DNA of 64,000 bases, from the NCBI GenBank assembly GCA_019188255.1, contig JAETXT010000005.1:3968001-4032000 (forward strand), in the 5' to 3' direction. This stretch comes from Verticillium longisporum. Lineage: Eukaryota; Ascomycota; Sordariomycetes; Glomerellales; Plectosphaerellaceae. The position numbers were made by a program, and so were the translations under genes. The notes under the pieces were generated by a model. That model worked only from the letters and a program-made list of their open reading frames with translations. It was not told the origin of the DNA and did not search any database. Shown in pieces: positions 34,826 through 47,300 of the stretch. Position 1 is the stretch's first letter, and every line of letters starts with the position of its first letter.

Positions 34826-37742
34826 ATGGATCCACCGTTGGCCTCATCAACAACAAGCCAAAATGTGCCCATCGGCTTTCACCCCAAACCTCCCAGCCAT
34901 GACGGCTATCATCCGCTGGAAGACCCGCAACTTCACGCCGCGAATTTCGACCTTGGCCTATCTGAATGCCCTTCAGAGACACCACATGACTTCTTTTCTC
35001 TTTCAGGTGCTCCGCTTCCAGCGGTGCCTTCGGTAGTATCCCCAGTGGTTGCCGTGCGCCTTCCACTCCAAGCGGGTAACGTAAACGCAAGGATTCACGA
35101 TCACGTCAACAAGAACAACAGTAACGCTAGCACCCCCCTCAAGACCACTTCTGCTGTTATTTCCAAGACGCGCAACAAAGCCAACTTTCCTTTGGTGTGC
35201 TACCTTTGCGACAACGAACCCAAATACTCCGACGTTTCCCATCTTCTCACTCATCTTCTGTCCCGTGGTCACGCCAGAGCTAAGGGCAACATCGAAGTCA
35301 GATCCCACATCCCGGGGACGTCGAAGCTGCCCAGAAATTCGCAGCGTTTCAAAAGTGGCAGGACGACAACGGAATTGGGGCTTTGCTGAGTGAACGTTTC
35401 CTGGACAAGAACAACAAGAAGAAGGAGAAGGATCGCGTCGAGGCGGCAAAGCGCAAACGCTTCCTTGAACAGCAGCGTACAGTAAGTCGACACCCCACCT
35501 CAATCGTAGCTTCTTCGGACCAAGTCTTTATATGAATACCCCGGATCTGTGGTCTTCGCACTGATGTTCCTTCCACAATCTCTAGACCCCGGTTTTCACT
35601 GACAACTTGTAGTCTTCGAAAAAGCGCAAGAACCTGTTCTTGCCACACATTCCGACAGAACTCATGGACGACTTCAATATCACGCCCAAGAGCGTCAACC
35701 AGGACTTCGATGGCCTGAATCCCACGGGAAGTCTCGACCGAAATGTGACTCCAGGCTTCCTGGCGGCCCAAGATCTTACCTATCTGGGTCCCGTCTACAG
35801 CGATTACGACAACTCCCGCGTGTCTGACTACGTAGACAGAAGCGATATGGTTTCAGAGTACGCATCTGACAATGATGATAACGTACGCAGGGTTCCGGAG
35901 CTCAAGGGTCAGTATTGGCCTGGCATGCATCTGTTCGATTCCGCAACCGAAGAGGGCAAGAAGAAGCGGAACCAGCGCAAGGATGATTCCGTGATTCAGC
36001 GCATGCGAATCGGCTCGGATGCCATTAACCCAACAGAGATGGTTACTGATATGATGATGAACTTTGAACGCTATCGTCACATTGATGAAGACCCTTCCGA
36101 CGACGAGGTCAGTCCGGTACGTTGAGTGTTCCCATAGTCTTCATACCCGACCCCGGTCCCTCCACGATGCCAGCTAATCGCGGACTAATCGCGGACTTCA
36201 GCTCAAGGGCTCTGCGTCTAAAAAGAAAACATTCATCCACAAGCCTTCAGTTGTCCCTGAGCACATCCTCAAACGAAGATCCAAGGCTCTCGCTACTATG
36301 GGTGGACGCCTATCTACGCCTACCAAGTCGACCCCACGCAAGAGTACCCCCCGCAAAAGCACCCCGAGGAAGTATACACCTCGAAAGCAAGCTGCCGTGA
36401 AGACCCCAAGCAAGAAGCCCAGGAAAGCTCGTGGCCAGGCTACTACTAAAGTAGTCGCTGATAAAGAGGGGACCGGAGAGCGGCGTCCAAAGCGTGGTAG
36501 CGCTACGCGAGCCAAGTCAAGGATTGCTGCACAGGCGGAGCAGGCAGAACACGACATGTTTGACGATCGCGATTCAATCGACCAGGAGTTTGAGATCGAT
36601 TCACCTGATGAGACCCCGATCAAGACCAAATTCAAGAAGGAAACTGCTCGGCGCACCACCCGAAACGACTCCCTACATGCTTCTTACAAGCATTCTGCCT
36701 CGTCCACCGTCGAATCGACTACTGTCAGCACTAAGAACGAGCATGGTGTCTACCAGGATGACGGAGCAAACTTGCCTGGTGCGCTTTCCTGCTTCGTTCC
36801 TATACTCAGAGGCTAAAATAGTGCAGGAAATCCTACGTCTGGCGTGGCGGGCAGGCTTTCCAGCGACTCCAGGCCGGGCGATGCCGTCGCCTATAACCCG
36901 CATCTTGACTTGGTATGTTGAATTTTCTTGCAATCTTTTTGACTTTTGACGTGGGTTGGATGTTCCTCTTCGCCCTTATCGCCGCGCAAAGAAGCGGATG
37001 CGTTTTCGTCCGCATCTTCGGTGGGGAAAACTGCATATGGTTTATGCGAAGAGAAAAAAAAGACAAAATCATTGACCGAATGAACACTCAGGGTATTTTA
37101 CAGCCTCAGCAGCCTCAGCAGCAACCCCAAGGAATAATGCCTCCTCAGTGTTTTGCCCATGGCATGCATAGTCACTGGGCACCAACTCCAGTCTTCAACG
37201 GCTTTGAGCCTCAAGTCATTCCTGGACATGGCATGATTCAACCTCGAGATTTCTACCAAGGTTATCAGCACCAGTCACTTCCGCAAAGCGGCCATAACCA
37301 GAGCTCCTTCTATCACCCCCACCCCCACCCCCACCAGCAGAGCTATGCCTATCCCGACCCGATGTTTCATGACGGCATGTTTCAAGACCGCTCTGGTTCT
37401 GTCAGATCTCCGCAAGTCATAACATGGAACACGGCCAACACTAATGAGAACACCAGCATCTACGGAGGACAGCCCTGGTCCGTGATCAGCGCCGCAGAGC
37501 GTGGATATACCTCCCACCAGAATACTGGATGGGTTGACGCTGGTCATGCTACAACATCTGCTAGTGCGGGTGTTCTTTCCGGAGGCAACCTGAACGCCAG
37601 TGTAAGCGCGATGTCGACAAGCGGCCCAGAAGCTTTAGCTGCAAGCCCCGTGGCCGGAGTTATCAAGCTAGACCCGGCACAGGAATCTACCGATGGCCAG
37701 TCCTATCACTTTGACGATGCCATGGAAGCCATGGGACACTGA
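34826..37742 (+). CDS. Putative nuclear zinc-finger protein with STPRK repeats; frame breaks and unclear 3' end
   Basis: I do not recognise a named gene. Exons 34826-35481, 35613-36116, 36202-36778 and 36827-36912 are supported by frame-consistent splices. Near residue 130 is one C2H2-like finger (FPLVCYLCDNEPKYSDVSH, HLLSRGH). The break at the G run 35314-35317 (HIPG to DVEAAQKFAAFQKWQDD) needs one G. Later parts are conserved-looking: DDFNITPKSVNQDFDGLNP, ELKGQYWPGMHLFDSATEEG and DAINPTEMVTDMMMNFERY. A basic block has tandem STPRK units (about 36316-36390), like SPKK DNA-binding repeats. A last exon from 36992 leads to an open Gln/His-rich tail (MNTQGILQPQQPQ to DDAMEAMGH) only if the frame shifts at the A run 37054-37061. 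A separate downstream gene is possible but would nearly touch the upstream stop. Probable role: DNA- or chromatin-binding. Confidence 0.65.
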
Positions 37743-38431
37743 CGGAGAAGGAGTGCTGACGCAGGGTAGATCACTATGCTTCTTGAGTCGAAAGCGTGAG
37801 CGGTTCCGGGTTCAAAGGGGCCTGCTTGACCGTAATCCCACAAAGTTACAGGAATTACATTCGCGCACGTTAATGACGCATTGATGAGGACTGTCACAGG
37901 TTAGTCAGATGCTGCAGCGAACAGCATTTCTTAGCCTTTCTGACTACTAACACTGGCTTGCAGTATCAGGTTTCGTGCAAGGTCGGCGCGAGCCACATTC
38001 TAGTCCCGGCTCACATTTCGTTCACAAAAAACCGTGTGCGATGTCCCTCGCAGGCCGAAGTCTCTGGGTGTTCCAGCAAAGTCTCTCAGTGCGACGGTAT
38101 CAGCTGGTCGCTGCCACGAACCGGCCAACACTATGGTCTCCTTTGGCAGCCGACCGCCGTACAGGGAGAGGAGTGCCTCCTGGCGAGGTTGGTGGGAGAA
38201 ATGCGTATGGGGCAAAGGAATAATCATTCTTTGGACGACTCGTACGGACTGAAAGACAGGAACTGATGACAGCTGGAAGCGAGGCGTTGAAACAGTTATC
38301 GCCGGCATTCGGCATCTGCAAAGGCCGACAGTCTATGAGACAGCTAGCTTACATTCTCCAAAAACGATACGATTTTGCTTCGATGATGCGACGTGACTGG
38401 ATTTGATGTAACTATGAATTCAGGGCTTGCT
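37743..38431. other. Intergenic between convergent genes, no gene seen
   Basis: About 690 bp between two stop codons. No coding signal was recognised; it should hold both 3' ends. Confidence 0.45.
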
Positions 38432-41400
38432 TTACAGTTGCTCAATGCTCGAGATTAGATGGTCCAGCTGATCAGCAGCGTCCACCTCATTGCCCGTCGT
38501 AAATAAATCGGACAAGAGACGACCAGCTCCCTGCAATCTGCGTATGCGCATATCTCTCTCCAGCTCGCGCGACTTGCGTGCGGCCACATTGATGACCTTG
38601 CGGGGATCCGCGCCAGACGCGCGACGTTGAGGCCATATGACCTGTGCGCGACGCCCTCAGCCACCTCGTAAAGGAACGTAATCTCCTCATCCGCGGCGGC
38701 GTCAACATCGTCATCGCCTTCACCATCAGCGCCGGCCTCGTCGTCAGGCGCTTCCCGCCCATCGGGCCTGGTGGCGGTGAACCGCATGTGCACATTCCGA
38801 ATGGGTCCGTCGCCGGTGGGATCCGCCATGCGCGCGAGGTTCTGGTAATGGGTGATGAAGAGCGTCGGGCACAGGAGGTTATGGGCGACGTGGTGGAGGA
38901 CGGCGTGGGCAATGGCGGCGCCGTCGTGGGTGGATGTGCCGCGGCCGAGCTCGTCGAGGAGGACGAGGGAGCGCGGGGTCGCGGCGCGCAGGACGCGTGA
39001 GGTCTCGGAGAGCTCGAGGGCAAAGGTGGACTCGCCGGCGAAGAGGTTGTCGCGGGCGCCCATGCGGGCATGGATGGCGTCGAGAGGCGCGAGAGTCAGG
39101 GCTTCGGCGGGGACGTAGGAGCCGATCTGGGCTAGGAGAGCGAGGAGCGCGAGTGCGCGGACGAAGGAGGACTTGCCTCCCATGTTGGGACCGGTGATTA
39201 GGTAGGCTAGAGGGGTCGGGGAGGCGAGGGCGGCGGTGAAGGGGATATAGCCGTTGGGTAACGTGTGGTCTGCGACCGGGTGGCGACCTGCGGTGACGGA
39301 GATTTGCGGCGGAGCTGAAGAGGGGAGGAAGGTGGGCTTGGTGTAGCCAGGAAGGCGGGCTACCCGCGCAAGAGACATGAGGCAGTCGAGCGTGGCGAGA
39401 GACGCGACGGCATCACGGAGAGGTTGGTAGGCGTCGTGGGCTAAATCGTGGAGGAGGGCGGCGAAGGCGGCATCGCAAGCCGAAGCGAGAGCTTCACGGT
39501 TCTGATCGCGGGCTGCCAGCAGGCGGACTGCTTCAGGGGTGTGGAAGCGGGAGAGCTTCTTGGTGCCGGAAATCTTGGCCCATGAAGCCGGCACGTTCTT
39601 GAGATCGGTGTTGAGTACCTCAATAAGGTATTCGATGCCGGCGACTGTGACGTAGTCGACGGGTTTCTTCCGGCCGAGCTTAGCGGCGGCATCGCGGCGA
39701 TGCTCGTCAAGTTCCTGCTCGACAGCTACGATGCCCATTTTGAAGTCCTGAATGTCTTCGTTCTGCTCGGCTTCGCGGAAAAAGTTGTACTTGTCATCTT
39801 TGCGAGCAGCCTCGGGGTTGATCTTGTCAAGATAGGAGATGATAGTGTCGAGGATGTGAGGAAGGGAGAGAAGTGCATTTGTGATGAGGGGAGAGTCAAA
39901 CCCGATATCAGAAGCGGTCTGGATGGTCGCGTACTGGGTCGCAATACGCTGCAGGGACTGCAGTACAGCAAGGAGTTCGGGGCGACTACACTTTGCGTAG
40001 TACATGCGGATGAGGCTGCGCTCGAGGTCTGCCTTTATACCGACAAGAAGTGCCTCGAGCTTGTCAACCTGTGGGGTGCCCTGGCCATTGGCGATTTCTT
40101 CGACAGCGGCGACACGCTCCGCAAGCTGACTATCGTCAAGCAAAGGGCGGCCAACCCACTTCCGCAGCAGTCGCTGCCCAAAGCGAGTTGAGGTCTTGTC
40201 GAGGGCCCAGAAAAGGCTACCATGTTCGGTGTGGTCGGTTGAATTACGATATACCTCAAGGCTCTCGAGGGTTGAGCCGTTGATCAGCATGTGCTGGCGG
40301 GTTGTAAAGCTTTGGAAGTATTTGGTCAGATCGAAGATATGCTCGAGGCCATACTCCTTTAGATGCGTGATCATGGCAGACAGACAGATAGTCACGGCCT
40401 CAGGCAAATGTAGGACCTTGTCGAGCAACAGTACCGCGGTCCCATTATCAGCCGACTCCGCTGCCGTATCCTTCATCTTGTCGGCGTAAAACTGAGTGAC
40501 GTGGGTGTAGGCCTCGGCGGCCATCGTTTTCGATCGCGGGACTCGCTCAACGCGGCTCCGATCGCCAAAGACATTGGTACTGCTGCCTGACAGGTGGCGG
40601 ATCATCTTATCTGTGCCCTTGGTGAGGTCCCCTACAATGACGAACTCGCAGGGAAATGTGCAGCAGGCGGGTCTCGATCTCGCTACGCATGAATCCGTCT
40701 TCAAAGTTATCGTAGATGATGTCACCCGTCGCCGGCTGGACTGCCACGATGCCCACATCGACCTTCTCGTCTGTGCCTTGACCTTTGGAAGGCGTCTCAG
40801 TAATACAGAGAAGATAGCCAGCGGCCGGGGCGCCATTATCCCCTTGCGCATCGAGCTCTCCATTCTCGTCAATGTATGTGCCTTTCGTGTAGACGTTGGT
40901 CAGCTTGCGCACGAAAGGCGCATTTCGGTTGTCGCCCGCCTTTTTCAGGGCAGCTGTCTCGATTTGCCGCACGACACCGACCTTGTGACCGGCGGCGACA
41001 AGCCTCTTGGCGTGTACGGGCAGCCGGTGAACGGGGATGCTGGCAGACGCGAAACGGTCGAGATGTGATTCGGAAGGATGCTCGTCGTAGCGGAACTTGC
41101 CAGGTATGCAGACAATGCTCAGCTCGCGGGCGGCGATTCGCGCATCCTCGCCAAAGAAACGAAACTTGTAGCCAACCTCAACGATGAGTACTGTGTCCAT
41201 GTGTTTGCGTTTGATGTCGAGGAACTGTATCTCCATGGGCGTGAGCTTCTTGTTCGCACGAGCGCCACCCTTTTTCGCGCCCTTGGGTGGCGGTGGTGCC
41301 TCTTCCTCATCGCCGTCTTCTCCGTCCTCATCTTCTGCGCCCTGTGTAGCCTCTTCAACGGCAGGACCCCGGCGACGCAGCATGCTGTCTGGGTGGCCAA

Positions 41401-41857
41401 GTTTCTTGACGAAACGTTTGTGAAGATCTTCTTTCCGTCTTCTGGCCATTTCTGCGTCTTCTTCTTCTTCGTCATCTTCTTCGAGTGGTACTGCAGCGTC
41501 AGAAGACGGTTCCACGCAAAGAAAGCGCTCTGTCCGCGATGACGGTTTCGGTGCAGATGGTCGGGCCTTGGACCCAAGAGGCGACGATGGTGCAGGGGTT
41601 ACTTCCCCTTCGGCCTCTTCCGAAATATCGGCCTTTCTCCTCTTCAAAGCCCTATTAGATCCATTGTTGACTCGGTCGGCGTCCTCCTCTAGCGGCCTCT
41701 TCCGGGAAGTCTCGACTGGCTTCGTCTTGTTGGTTTCGGCTCGCGATGGCGATTGCGATTGCGTCGTCGGCTTCTGTGAAGCAGCCACAGGGCTGCTGGC
41801 AGGCCTAGGCTGAAAGAAGCTTGTGAGGGACTTCTGTTTCTTCTCGGCTGGCGCCAT
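38432..41857 (-). CDS. MSH3: DNA mismatch repair protein MSH3, two frame breaks
   Basis: MSH3 pairs with MSH2 as MutS-beta, which binds insertion/deletion loops. One exon of about 1142 aa from 41857. The N-terminus has a PCNA-binding motif (QKSLTSFF, residues 8-15) and a long acidic/basic linker. The mismatch-binding domain begins [20 protein letters not shown] and [19 protein letters not shown]. The core has [12 protein letters not shown] and [20 protein letters not shown]. The ATPase has Walker [34 protein letters not shown] and Walker [17 protein letters not shown], then [12 protein letters not shown]. The frame breaks at 40651-40653 (LLHIS to [15 protein letters not shown]; two C more or one base fewer) and 38602-38605 (RLARIP to [14 protein letters not shown]; one C more). 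After the second fix the protein ends [13 protein letters not shown] at 38432. MSH3 is not essential, but the pattern matches the neighbours. Confidence 0.92.
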
Positions 41858-43797
41858 GATTGGATTCGGGAGCTAACTGGCGGGGATGGAGTTGAAGGGG
41901 CTCGGCCTGCACGGATCGGGGAATGTGGTGATGTCAAAATCGAGTCGCGTCTCGGGGTCATGGACGAGAGGTTCCAGGGTCTCCTGGGGTACGAAGGTAC
42001 TTTCTGCGCACGGACCATTTGGACTTCTCGGACCGTGTACGTACCTCACAATGGTGTTTCCTGCTTGCCTCCATCTACCTATCTCCACGATGATGCATTA
42101 TGCTGCTTCGTTTGTGGGCTCATGTTCATCCGGATATACTCAGTCGTTTGAACAAGTCTGAACTACCTTATGTCTATGACTTGATGACCACTGTTCACCT
42201 GACCCATGCCCCATAGTACAACCATGGAAGCTCCAACATTGACCGTCATGCGAGCTTGGTCTACCAAGTAGATCCTAAAGACGCTCGCGGTGATTTGGCC
42301 ATGCATCACAGCAATCGCAATCTTGACGTGGCGGTCTTTCTTCGCGGCACTTGATCCATCGCCAGCTTGAGAGCAGACTGCCGGCCGTACAGCTTGTCAA
42401 GCCTGTACAACAGATGAAGAGGCGCCTCGGCGTCGACCATGAAATTTCCGATGGATTCGGTGCCGCGACTAAGCAGCCTGCGCAGCGGCCTACCATTGAT
42501 CAGTATAGGATGAGGTTTCGACGAGGGGTCTTTCTGTGTCAGGCTGGGCCAGACGGCCTCGGCCGCCTGGTCATCTGCACTGGGACTAGCACAGCTGTTG
42601 GCCTTGGCTGAGGAGTGCTCTCCTCAGTTATGTTGGCGGCATCAGTCACGGAGCCGGTCTACCTGGTATGCCATCTTCGATGAAAGCGACGCCTGCACCG
42701 CGGCACAAGGTCTGTCAGCATAGTCAGCATGTTCTCCAATAACGCAGCTCTCACATGCAATACTGACATACTCGCATTCAGCTTGGTCTCACGGTATGGC
42801 GACCATATTCCCGGTCTTCTCTATTGGTTGCCCCTAGTATTGCCCAAGTCAACATTGTCTTCCACCTGCTCCTTGGGCTTTTCTCTGCTTCATTCATGAA
42901 TTCCTCAGCTCACACAAAGCAGTCAGACGAACCCCGCCCCTTTCCGTACTGAGTCTACGGGTCAAGCATACTTCTTAAGTTACACATGGCTGAAACGGAA
43001 GCTGACTAGGCTCGGCGTCTTGCAAACACACCGTCTTGTGGAAATTGGTCGCAGTCATGTTTTCAGTACGAACCACACAACCAAAACGCAACGGGTTGTG
43101 TTCATCTCACACACATATTGTCATGCCCTTCACCAGCACCCGTGAGCCTCAGAGCTAGGAACGGCCTCATTGAATATGTATCAGCCAAGACGGTACAACG
43201 ACTCCTCGTTCCGCCTTTTCTTGTAACCCTACATGCCCTCTGCATACTCTTTCAAGCGACCAACGTTGATGAATCGACGATCTAGTCTCTGATGTCCAGT
43301 CCACAGAGCCAAAAGCTAAATCGGCATCAAATATTGCTGCATGCAGCCACTGCAAACACCATTGGTTGGGGCCAGCTTGGTCCTATATTGGCCCCCAGAT
43401 CGCTATGCAGCACGGCAAACCCATTCGTGCTGTGCCGCTCAAGAAACACATCACAACATTAATGACCCTTTGCTCGAGAGGTTGCTTTGCTGTCAGATAA
43501 GCCAGTCAGCGACCTTCGTAAGCACTCTTTGTGGGCAACGTTGCCGTGCAGATCATCTTGCAATGGATGCACTCTGTCCTTCAGCTTTTGTTGAAACGGC
43601 CCAATGACGGTACAGCCGCATGGTTACTAGCTTGCGGGAGCCTACCTGAACGCGACACGACGCGAGGCTACGAGGTGCATGAGAGGCAACTGTTTGCGGG
43701 GAAGCATTTAGACGGTATCGTAGAGCGTAAGACGGCGGGAAGTCCTTCCAGGGCTTTCAGGGAGACGATCAGTCGCGATTCTAGGGATGAAAGAGGA
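41858..43797. other. Intergenic, no gene seen
   Basis: About 1.9 kb between the MSH3 start and the promoter of the secreted-peptide gene. Short open frames only, no family resemblance. Confidence 0.45.
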
Positions 43798-43805
43798 TAT
43801 AAAAG
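43798..43805 (+). promoter_or_regulatory. TATA box of the cysteine-rich peptide gene
   Basis: TATAAAAG lies 102 bp upstream of the start codon at 43900. It is the clearest TATA box seen in the window and fits a regulated, high-level gene. Confidence 0.65.
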
Positions 43806-43899
43806 GGGCAGCGCTTTGAGTTCCGCCGTCAGCATGATCAAATCAGCTCTCAATCCCAAGCACCACACACCCCAATAAAACAACTCTCATCATTTTATC

Positions 43900-44367
43900 A
43901 TGCGCTTTGCTGGCCCCATCCTCTGTATGCTTCTCCTTGCCATCTCCGCCTCCGCCTCCGCCTCCGCCAACCCGGAGCCGGAAGCCGACCCTATGCCCCT
44001 CCCCGAGCCCGCTGCCGGTGCCGGACCGGCCCCGGCTCCCGGCACGTCTCTCTTCCAGCACGCCATTCCCGAGCTCCTCGCCACTCGCCGCGACGCGTTC
44101 ATTGCCGAGGACGGCCTGGATAGCGACGGGCAAGCGCCGGCCCTCGAGAAGCGCGCATGCAAGTACAACGGCTGTAAGTGCAACTCGCGCGGCAAGCAGT
44201 TCCGGTCGTGCGGCAACTGCGTGTGGACGGACAATGGCGCGTGGGCAATCAAGAAGAAGAGGGTCAAGAACCACATTTACGAATGTGCGCCCGACGGCGG
44301 GTGCTGCGACTACGGCCCTGCCAAGGACTGCGGGAAGAGCACGGCGAGGTGCTACGTCAGGGGTTGA
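43900..44367 (+). CDS. Small secreted cysteine-rich protein, Kex2-processed
   Basis: An intact 155-aa frame without introns. Residues 1-23 form a signal peptide ([20 protein letters not shown]). A Pro/Ala-rich propeptide follows and ends with a Kex2-type site LEKR at residues 82-85. The predicted mature peptide is 70 aa with ten cysteines: [37 protein letters not shown] and ARCYVRG. An even cysteine number fits five disulfides. A basic stretch (IKKKRVKNH) lies in the longest loop. The layout (signal, propeptide, dibasic site, small cysteine-rich core) is that of fungal secreted antimicrobial or effector-like peptides. I do not recognise the family, and no activity can be assigned. It stands alone next to a long gene-free region. 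Confidence 0.8.
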   Translation: MRFAGPILCMLLLAISASASASANPEPEADPMPLPEPAAGAGPAPAPGTSLFQHAIPELLATRRDAFIAEDGLDSDGQAPALEKRACKYNGCKCNSRGKQFRSCGNCVWTDNGAWAIKKKRVKNHIYECAPDGGCCDYGPAKDCGKSTARCYVRG

Positions 44368-47300
44368 AGGAGACAGATGGAAGAACCCGGATGGATGTCG
44401 TGTAGGGATCCTTAGGTTTGTACTGAAGCTCCGCCGTTCAGGCTTTGATGAGAGCTTCAATACCCATGTTCATTTCGGGAAATGCCTGATGACGCTGTAA
44501 ACGTGATTTTTCTAAAACCCACCATGAAACCTTGCCGGCAAGACAGCTGTACGAGAGTCGAAATAACCTTGTGATGCTGGAAGGAAGTGTGTTTCCTTCA
44601 GCTGTCGGAGACATCTTCTGTGAGTGAAGATGGCGGTTACCATGTCACTTTATCAGGCCTGGGTGCCTCAGCATATGACCGTCGTTGACGACGTGTGTGC
44701 CTTGCTCTTTGCCGATGAGATGACATACTCGTACCTCGTCGACAAAGCAAAGACTGCGTTCACATCTTACTGGCTGGCCCCTCTATTTTGTAGCTCGGTA
44801 TACGTGCGTTGGTGATGAATTCGTTGTCTCTAAAGCCTATTTCGTGACAGCCCGATATATTCGAGTGTACCCTACACTGGTAGATATGTCATGCCTTGAT
44901 ATTTACGGTACTCACTTCGCAAGTTTACACGTACTGTTAGGCTTGAGAATATTGTGCTCGTTATTACCGCCATTACAAAAGTTGGACCGAGTTTAGGTGA
45001 GTTGATGGGCGCGTGGACGCGATGACTCTACACTCTTAGGACTGACCGTAGCTTGTGTGCTTGTTCTCTGCGTTGCCCGACACGTTCCACATTCATATTC
45101 TGGGTATGTTTTTAGCCGAAAAATTGGTCTCACTGTCTATAGAACGGTACCTTGTACACTTGACATCATACATGAACTTTGCTTTATCGCATTGAACTTT
45201 AGCTCCCTCCCCACACAGGCAGCAGCACATCGAACACGAAATTGAGTTTCGTATCTTGAATCTGTGAGCTGTTTTAGTGCACGAGTATCAACTACGTCAC
45301 CCGAACTAGGTATGCATTGTTGCCCCAAGATGTCTTGCAAGCCTTTCGCTGGTTCGAGGGCAGTTCCTAGTAGTGTAATCCTGTCATGGGATACGCTATC
45401 GTCCTGAGCTGACACGTCGTGGAGTCAAAGCGATTCATGTTGATAGCACGGAACTCCCATGCTTGCGATACGTGACAATTGTACGCCTCGAGATGATCTC
45501 ATCTGCTCAAACCTGGGCGCCGTTGACTAGGAGGTATCCATCAGCAGCTCTAACAGTAGGCAAGCCGGGCTTTTTCGTGATGTCCAATGCAGGGCCTCGA
45601 AGCGGTACTCCTACAATCAGGGTCTACGCCTCACCTGGACCAAGGCATTATCGCCGGACACGTGGAGTATGTTGCCATCAGGCACCACCAGTTTGATGCC
45701 CGGCAGAACGTCTCCACAGCCGGCCACACCGGAACCGGACTCGCGGCCGTGGTGCCTTGGTGTTGTGGCTGCCGAGTTCCGCTGGCAATCATACGCTTTA
45801 CAACCATGATTACCAATTTGTCAGACCACCCAGAACACGTTGGTCGCCCAACTTCTCGTCTTATGGTCCTTGGACAGGCCAAGCGAGAAGAAACAAGCAC
45901 GCCCGGCCCCCTCGGTGAACCTATACGCACCTGCCAAGCGAAGCGGAGCACATGGCGTTGTCGTAACATGACCATGACCCACGATAATGAGACGAGACAA
46001 CATTATGTCGTCGAGACAGGCGTCGCAGACCAGCCAGACAAAGCCAGAGCCAGAGCCCTAGCCCCCCAATAGACGGACTAGAGCTCGACCGGGAGGTCCA
46101 TCGTTGCCGTCTCATCTCGTCCATGGCCCATTGGCAACCGAGACTCATCCTTGATCCAACCTAACCCGAGACAGACCTGAAAGGCTACCCTCTCACCTCA
46201 CCCCACCTGCTGGGTTTCTGTGGCCCAGGTTTAAAACCTTGCCGAGTAATGCGTTGCATCCACGATAGAAATTGGTAGGGTCCCCTTCCCCCGCAACACT
46301 GAAGTAAGGCAGGTAGGTTCAAGCCATGGCGCTGGTCCTGTTCGCCAACGACAAGCGACAGCATGGACGACCTCAGCCTCGGGTTCGTTTCGTGAAGTGC
46401 CGGCCACTCACTCGTGGGCTCGGACCCGGTGGCGCTCATGACCATCGACATAGGCGCACCCAATAGTTCGCCCGCGCACAGATCCCCATTCCAGCCCGAG
46501 CACAAGGCGGACTTTTTTTTTTTTTTTTTTTAACAGAATGAGTCCTCCCCACAATAGCTCGACGCCCACCGCTCGGGAGGCAGACTTCTCAAAGGACCAA
46601 TGTCAAAGAGACCTGTCACATCAGTCGTTAAGGATAGTAGGCCAGACAGCCAAGCTCGCCCCGGCCCATCATCTGCCACGCGCCGGGCTCGAACGAGCAT
46701 AAGGTTTGGAGGGCACTTGCACGACCTTCAGATGACAGCTGCCATTCGCATCCATTCAAGCGCTCTGGCGGCACACCCTTGTGCGTGCGTCTTGTCCCCT
46801 CCCATCCTCAAACCTACACAACGCTCTGATGGGGGCGTGCTGCCTGGTCGCTTTATACAGGGGCGGTATCCAGTATGTTTCGGGCGGCGCCCGCGAGACG
46901 CTATTGACAGCGAGCAATGGATGAATAGAATCGATGACAAAAAGACCTTGTGGCGTCGGAGGGCCACGAGTGGTGTTGCTTGGGCCGACGCCGATGCGCC
47001 GGATCCCGCGCCCCGGTTCAGCTGAACTATCGTGCAGAACCTCCTTCCCGTTTTCGGTGGTGAGACACGCTCTTCGACGGAGATGGTTATGATTACGGAC
47101 TAGGGACGAATGCCGGTGCTCGGGAGTGTCGCCAGGTGGATAAATGTGTGCGAAATCGTCGCCATGTCCGCTGAAATCGCGGACAAAGCTGAACCTCAAA
47201 GAGATTGTCAATGACGATAGGGCCGCGCTTGTAGTGTCGTCGACTCCACGAAATAGTCCAAAGGCGGACGCAGCCCGTTGCCGTTGCTTGGCCAAGTTAA

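Noticed and set aside
37318..37345. CACCCC repeat as a non-coding microsatellite
   Set aside because: It encodes a His-Pro repeat in an open frame and its C runs keep frame.
6343..41857. Programmed ribosomal frameshifting as the cause of frame breaks
   Set aside because: Sites share no slippery heptamer or following structure, occur in unrelated genes, and some need opposite signs; homopolymer error is simpler.
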